Shown here: positions 60,866 through 64,000 of the stretch, piece by piece
How the letters are laid out: each line of letters begins with the position of its first letter
How positions within the stretch are numbered: position 1 is the first letter of the stretch
From: CAIUGU01 sp040080215
Lineage (GTDB): Bacteria > Pseudomonadota > Gammaproteobacteria > Steroidobacterales > Steroidobacteraceae
NCBI GenBank assembly: GCA_040080215.1
Contig: JBEBIT010000004.1
Span: 37,377 to 101,376 of the forward strand
Direction: 5' to 3'
Length of the DNA stretch: 64,000 bases
Position numbers and translations under genes: made by a program
Notes under the pieces: model-generated
Database searches by the model: none
Told to the model about the DNA's origin: nothing
What the model saw: only the letters and a program-made list of their open reading frames with translations

Positions 60866-61318
60866 ATGGCGTTAGTGTTCTGCAGGAATTGCGGCCGCGA
60901 GATCGAGGATTCGGCTGTCACCTGTCCGCATTGCGGGGCCGGGCAGGGTCTCGTCTTCCCTATCAATCCTGATGCCATTCCCGACGGCGTTCGCGGTTGG
61001 TCGTGGGGCGCGTTCTTCCTGACCTGGATCTGGGCCATTGGCAACAGCACGTGGATCGGCTTGCTCGCGCTGTTCCCGCCGCTGTGGTTCATCATGGCGA
61101 TCATCCTCGGGATCAAGGGCCGCGAGTGGGCGTGGAAGAACGCCCGCTGGGACAGCCTCGAACACTTCAACCGGGTGCAGCGGCTCTGGTCGATCTGGGG
61201 CTTGGTGCTGGTCCTCGGCTTCTTCCTGTTGATGGCGCTCATCTTGATCGTTGTGCCGGCCTCCATCTTCTGGCACTTCATGCCGCAGATGGGGACACCG
61301 GCCGGCGTCACCGTTTAG
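60866..61318 (+). CDS. Zinc-ribbon membrane protein
   Basis: A 150-residue protein with an N-terminal zinc ribbon (CRNCG and CPHCG) then two or three hydrophobic segments (WGAFFLTWIWAIG, LLALFPPLWFIMAIILGI, LVLVLGFFLLMALILIVV). The middle, GREWAWKNARWDSLEHFNRVQRLW, resembles DUF2628-like proteins. Function unknown. The ATG at 60866 is chosen for GGGAG four bases upstream; a TATTCT at 60835-60840 may be the -10. Confidence 0.78.
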   Translation: MALVFCRNCGREIEDSAVTCPHCGAGQGLVFPINPDAIPDGVRGWSWGAFFLTWIWAIGNSTWIGLLALFPPLWFIMAIILGIKGREWAWKNARWDSLEHFNRVQRLWSIWGLVLVLGFFLLMALILIVVPASIFWHFMPQMGTPAGVTV

Positions 61319-61346
61319 TCTGGCGCACTCCGATTCCGACGACCTG

Positions 61347-61643
61347 ATGATCCTCGAATCCGCCACGCTGGACGTCCGCCCCGGACAGGAGTCGCAGTTC
61401 GAAGCGGCCTTCGCCGAGGCCAAGCGGATCATCGCGTCGATGCCGGGGTTCGTCTCGCTGGAGCTACATCGCGGACTCGAATCGCGCAGCCGCTATCTGC
61501 TCCTGGTGCGCTGGGAGCGTCTGGAAGACCACACGATCGGCTTCCGCGAGTCCGCGGAATACCAGCAATGGCGGGCGCTGTTGCACCACTTCTACAATCC
61601 CTTTCCGACCGTGGAGCACCACGAGCTGGTTGCTACCGCGTGA
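61347..61643 (+). CDS. Antibiotic biosynthesis monooxygenase (ABM) domain protein
   Basis: A 98-residue small protein of the dimeric ferredoxin-like ABM fold: MILESATLDVRPGQESQFEAAFAEA, MPGFVSLELHRGLESRSRYLLLVRWE and HHFYNPFPTVEH. Family members are cofactor-free oxygenases or quinone-binding proteins such as YgiN; the substrate cannot be read. No good ribosome site precedes the ATG at 61347; the frame is open further upstream into the preceding gene. Confidence 0.82.
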   Translation: MILESATLDVRPGQESQFEAAFAEAKRIIASMPGFVSLELHRGLESRSRYLLLVRWERLEDHTIGFRESAEYQQWRALLHHFYNPFPTVEHHELVATA

Positions 61644-61721
61644 CCTGGCGATCCGGCGAGGCTACTCAGTCGCCACATCTTCCGCGTAACATGGCGGCAT
61701 GAACATCATGGAGATGCCGTC

Positions 61722-62009
61722 ATGGCCGCGTATGTCTTTGGGGATGTCGAGATCACGGATCCGGCTGCTTACGATGAGTATCGCAAGCAGGTGCCCGCAG
61801 TCATTGCGGCGTTCGGTGGCCGGTATCTTGTACGCGGCGCCCCGGCGGAGGTGCTGTCGGGCGGCTGGCAGCTGAAGCGCACGGTGGTGCTTGAGTTCCC
61901 GAGCGTGGCCGCCGTGAAGGCCTTCTGGGATTCCCCCGAATACCAGCCGCTACGCGCCATCCGCGAGCGGGCGGCCAAGTCCAACCTCGTCTTGGTCGAA
62001 GGGTTGTAG
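61722..62009 (+). CDS. DUF1330 family protein
   Basis: A 95-residue protein of DUF1330, also a ferredoxin-like dimer: YVFGDVEITDPAAYDEYRKQVP, GGRYLVRGAPAEVLSG, VVLEFPSVAAVKAFWDSPEYQPLRAIRE. Function unknown. GGAG nine bases before the ATG supports the start. The 274 bases that follow, up to ppsR, show no gene. Confidence 0.88.
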   Translation: MAAYVFGDVEITDPAAYDEYRKQVPAVIAAFGGRYLVRGAPAEVLSGGWQLKRTVVLEFPSVAAVKAFWDSPEYQPLRAIRERAAKSNLVLVEGL

Positions 62010-62283
62010 GCCCCATCGAGTCGGGCAGCGGGTAGCTGCTTGGCTGGATCCACAACAGGCCTTTCTTGCGAACAGCAGAGGGACGCCGCGGTGGCGCTGG
62101 CTCGTGTGGATGGCAGTCGCCAGCGCGGCAGGGTTCTCAAGGTCGTTTGTCTTGAGTTGTTTGCACCAGCCGCGCGTCACTCGTGGAATCTCCGGGATGA
62201 CGACCGGGTGAACTGAATCCTGATGGCGGAGGTTGTTCCGGCGATCGGAAGCTGCATTTGTCATCTTGGGCATCGAGACTTAA

Positions 62284-63738
62284 GTGAAGCAATCTTCAGG
62301 TGTAGGCAACTGGTTTGGCGGCCTCGGCAGGGAAGACGCCGCCAGGATCATCACGGCTGCGTCGGATGTCGCGCTGGTTGTATCTGCGGATGGCAACGCC
62401 GTTATTCGCGATGTCTCAATCGGCAGCCAGGATATTCCCGCGGACCTCGCCGAAAGATGGGTCGGCAAGCCGTGGATCGAGACAGTCACGGCAGAGAGCC
62501 GGTCCACGGTCGAAGCCATACTCAAGGGTGCAAGCGGCAATGGGGTCCGTCGGTGGCGCCAGGTCCATCACCCGTCGCTGCGCGGCGAAAACGTGCCGGT
62601 TCTCTACACAGCCGTTCAGCTGGGTCGCGAGGGAGTGTTCGTTGCCATCGGACGCAGCATGCTGTCGTTTGCAGCGTTGCAGCGGCAACTGATTGATGCT
62701 CAGCAGTCGGCGGAGCGCGAGTACGCGCGCGTGCGTCAGATCGAGACGCGTCTTCAGCTGATGTTCCAGGTTTCTTCGGAGCCCGTCATCATCCTCGATG
62801 CAAACAGCCGTAAGGTTGTCGAGATCAATCCTGCGGCGGCTAACTTGCTTGGCGGGTCCGCGCAACGCTTGATGGGTCGTGTGTTCGCCGCCGGGCTCGA
62901 TGCTGCAGGCCGGCAGGAGCTGGAAGCGGTGTTTGCCACCGTCAAAGTGACCGGCCGCGGCGGCACGGCCTCGGTCCGGCTCGGTGGAGATATGCCGTGC
63001 GAATGCACGGCATCCGTCGCGCTGTTTCGCGAGGGAAATTCGGTCTATTTCCTGGTTCGGCTCGCACCTGTCGAGCTCGAGATGGCCCGGCAGAATGCTG
63101 CCGAGAATGCTTCCCGCGTATTTGAAATCGTCCGCAGCTCGCCGGATGGGTTCGTCGTCACCGAGGTGGATGGACACGTCCTGTTTGCCAATCGCGCATT
63201 CCTCGACATCGTCCAGCTTACGACGGAAGACCAGGCGCGCGCCGAGTCACTCGGTCGCTGGCTGGGCGGTCCAGGTGTCGATTTCAGCCTGCTGACTGCG
63301 CAATTGCGGGAACATTCGACGCTTCGGCTGTTTGCGACCACCTTGCGAGGCGAATACGGTGTGCTGACGGATGTCGAGATCTGCGGTGTGGCCGTGCCGG
63401 ACGGCGAGGCGCCGTACTTCGGCTTCACGATTCGCGATGTCTCGAAGCGCGTCAAGGTCGAGACCCGGATCGCCCGTGATCGTCCGCGTTCCGTCGAGCA
63501 GCTGACCGAGCTTGTGGGGCGAGTGCCGCTGCGGGAACTGGTGCGCGAATCGACTGACATGATCGAGCGCCTGTGCATCGAAGCGGCGCTGGAGCTGACG
63601 AATGACAATCGCGCGTCGGCCGCCGAGATCCTCGGTTTGAGCCGGCAGAGCCTCTATGCAAAGTTGCGTCGGTACGGGCTCGGCGATCTCGAACCGCGTG
63701 AGGGAGGGGAGGTCGCGCCCGATTCTGATCGGACCTGA
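62284..63738 (+). CDS. ppsR: Photosynthesis repressor PpsR/CrtJ
   Basis: A 484-residue transcription factor. Three PAS-type domains are recognisable: about 20-130 (ITAASDVALVVSADG), 155-270 (VSSEPVIILDANSRKVVEINPAAANLLGG) and 285-395 (SPDGFVVTEVDGHVLFANRAFLDIV). A C-terminal Fis-type helix-turn-helix follows (ALELTNDNRASAAEILGLSRQSLYAKLRRYGLGD). This is the domain order of PpsR/CrtJ, which represses bacteriochlorophyll, carotenoid and light-harvesting genes under oxygen. The redox Cys common in the HTH of the rhodobacterial proteins is absent here. The GTG at 62284 gives the family N-terminus. No photosynthesis gene is in the window. Confidence 0.92.
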   Translation: MKQSSGVGNWFGGLGREDAARIITAASDVALVVSADGNAVIRDVSIGSQDIPADLAERWVGKPWIETVTAESRSTVEAILKGASGNGVRRWRQVHHPSLRGENVPVLYTAVQLGREGVFVAIGRSMLSFAALQRQLIDAQQSAEREYARVRQIETRLQLMFQVSSEPVIILDANSRKVVEINPAAANLLGGSAQRLMGRVFAAGLDAAGRQELEAVFATVKVTGRGGTASVRLGGDMPCECTASVALFREGNSVYFLVRLAPVELEMARQNAAENASRVFEIVRSSPDGFVVTEVDGHVLFANRAFLDIVQLTTEDQARAESLGRWLGGPGVDFSLLTAQLREHSTLRLFATTLRGEYGVLTDVEICGVAVPDGEAPYFGFTIRDVSKRVKVETRIARDRPRSVEQLTELVGRVPLRELVRESTDMIERLCIEAALELTNDNRASAAEILGLSRQSLYAKLRRYGLGDLEPREGGEVAPDSDRT

Positions 63739-63896
63739 CGAGCAGTCGGCCAAGGCCTCATTGATATGGTTGAGGACGCGGCATATGCGGCGTTCCAGAC
63801 GATATCGATTTGCACGGGAACAACGCGCTCAATCACTCCGGGTCCGTCGAGAGCGACCGGCTGCTGCTTGATGAAAGCGCAGCCGTCAGATCCAGA

Positions 63897-64000
63897 TCAG
63901 ATCCAGGTCGCCGGATCGAGCCGGTAATAGCCTTTCAGCTGTTCATAGAGTCCGGGGTGCTCCGCCAGGAGCTGCCCCGGACGTTCGAAGAACACTTCCG
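63897..64000 (-). CDS. mtfA: MtfA-type zinc-dependent peptidase C-terminus, partial
   Basis: The last 33 codons of a gene entering from the right edge. The peptide EVFFERPGQLLAEHPGLYEQ and the end LKGYYRLDPATWI match the C-terminal part of the MtfA (M90) zinc peptidases, where E-x-FF follows the second metal-binding region. The stop is at 63897-63899; the first full codon on this strand begins at 63998. It converges with ppsR, 158 bases away. The HExxH motif would lie outside the window. Confidence 0.75.
   Translation of the reverse strand, partial: EVFFERPGQLLAEHPGLYEQLKGYYRLDPATWI

Overview
The window looks like chromosomal DNA of a high-GC Gammaproteobacterium, probably on the Xanthomonadales/Nevskiales/Steroidobacterales side. 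The evidence is the gene content and order: rnfB-like-nth-DUF1841, purM-purN-DUF3108 divergent from DUF2066-pgsA-hda, DUF2069-wrbA, and proS-slt. Coding density is high, many genes start with GTG or TTG overlapping the stop of the gene before, and I see no tRNA, rRNA, CRISPR array, prophage or complete insertion sequence. A PpsR/CrtJ-type repressor near the right edge suggests an organism that carries photosynthesis genes elsewhere.

Layout. 1-7.7 kb (+): end of the pyruvate dehydrogenase E2 gene, lipoyl-bearing lpdA, deaD, yqhA, a small membrane protein, a quinone oxidoreductase, ppa and a secreted protein. 7.8-10.1 kb (-): a DUF5916 outer-membrane protein. 10.2-20.4 kb: a guanidine locus (see below). 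20.4-26.2 kb: a PilZ protein, a DHA2 transporter and glycogen phosphorylase. 26.2-31.0 kb (-): a MarR-OMF-EmrA-EmrB tripartite efflux operon. 31.2-33.8 kb: fumarase and an alpha/beta hydrolase. 33.8-42.5 kb (-): a HEAT-repeat Ser/Thr kinase, two PilT-family ATPases, metG, rnfB-like, nth and DUF1841. 42.8-53.4 kb: housekeeping genes on both strands (apbC, dcd, purN, purM, pgsA-like, hda, wrbA, acylphosphatase, lytic transglycosylase, proS). 53.6-58.8 kb (+): pssA, family-4 UDG, rimI, prfC and an MFS gene. 58.9-64 kb: a Tat-exported dienelactone hydrolase, an Arg-rich Tat protein, small proteins, ppsR and the 3' end of an MtfA-type peptidase gene.

The most interesting system is at 10.2-20.4 kb. 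By homology its genes would be called urea carboxylase, two urea carboxylase-associated proteins, allophanate hydrolase and a nitrate/taurine-type ABC transporter. The non-coding DNA argues for guanidine instead. The ABC operon is preceded on the minus strand by conserved blocks of the guanidine-I (ykkC) riboswitch, and the carboxylase is preceded by the paired ACGA-loop hairpins of the guanidine-II (mini-ykkC) riboswitch. The likely pathway is guanidine import, carboxylation, deimination of carboxyguanidine to allophanate by the two DUF1989 proteins, then allophanate hydrolysis to ammonia and CO2. The guanidine-I aptamer carries a perfect 26-bp palindrome in its variable hairpin, and a further structured leader of no class I recognise precedes the deiminase genes.

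Other points of note are a 169-bp MITE-like element made of five consecutive hairpins with imperfect terminal inverted repeats between rimI and prfC, a kinase-PilT-PilT cluster, and a cluster of CTACAGG repeats between the kinase and the first PilT gene.
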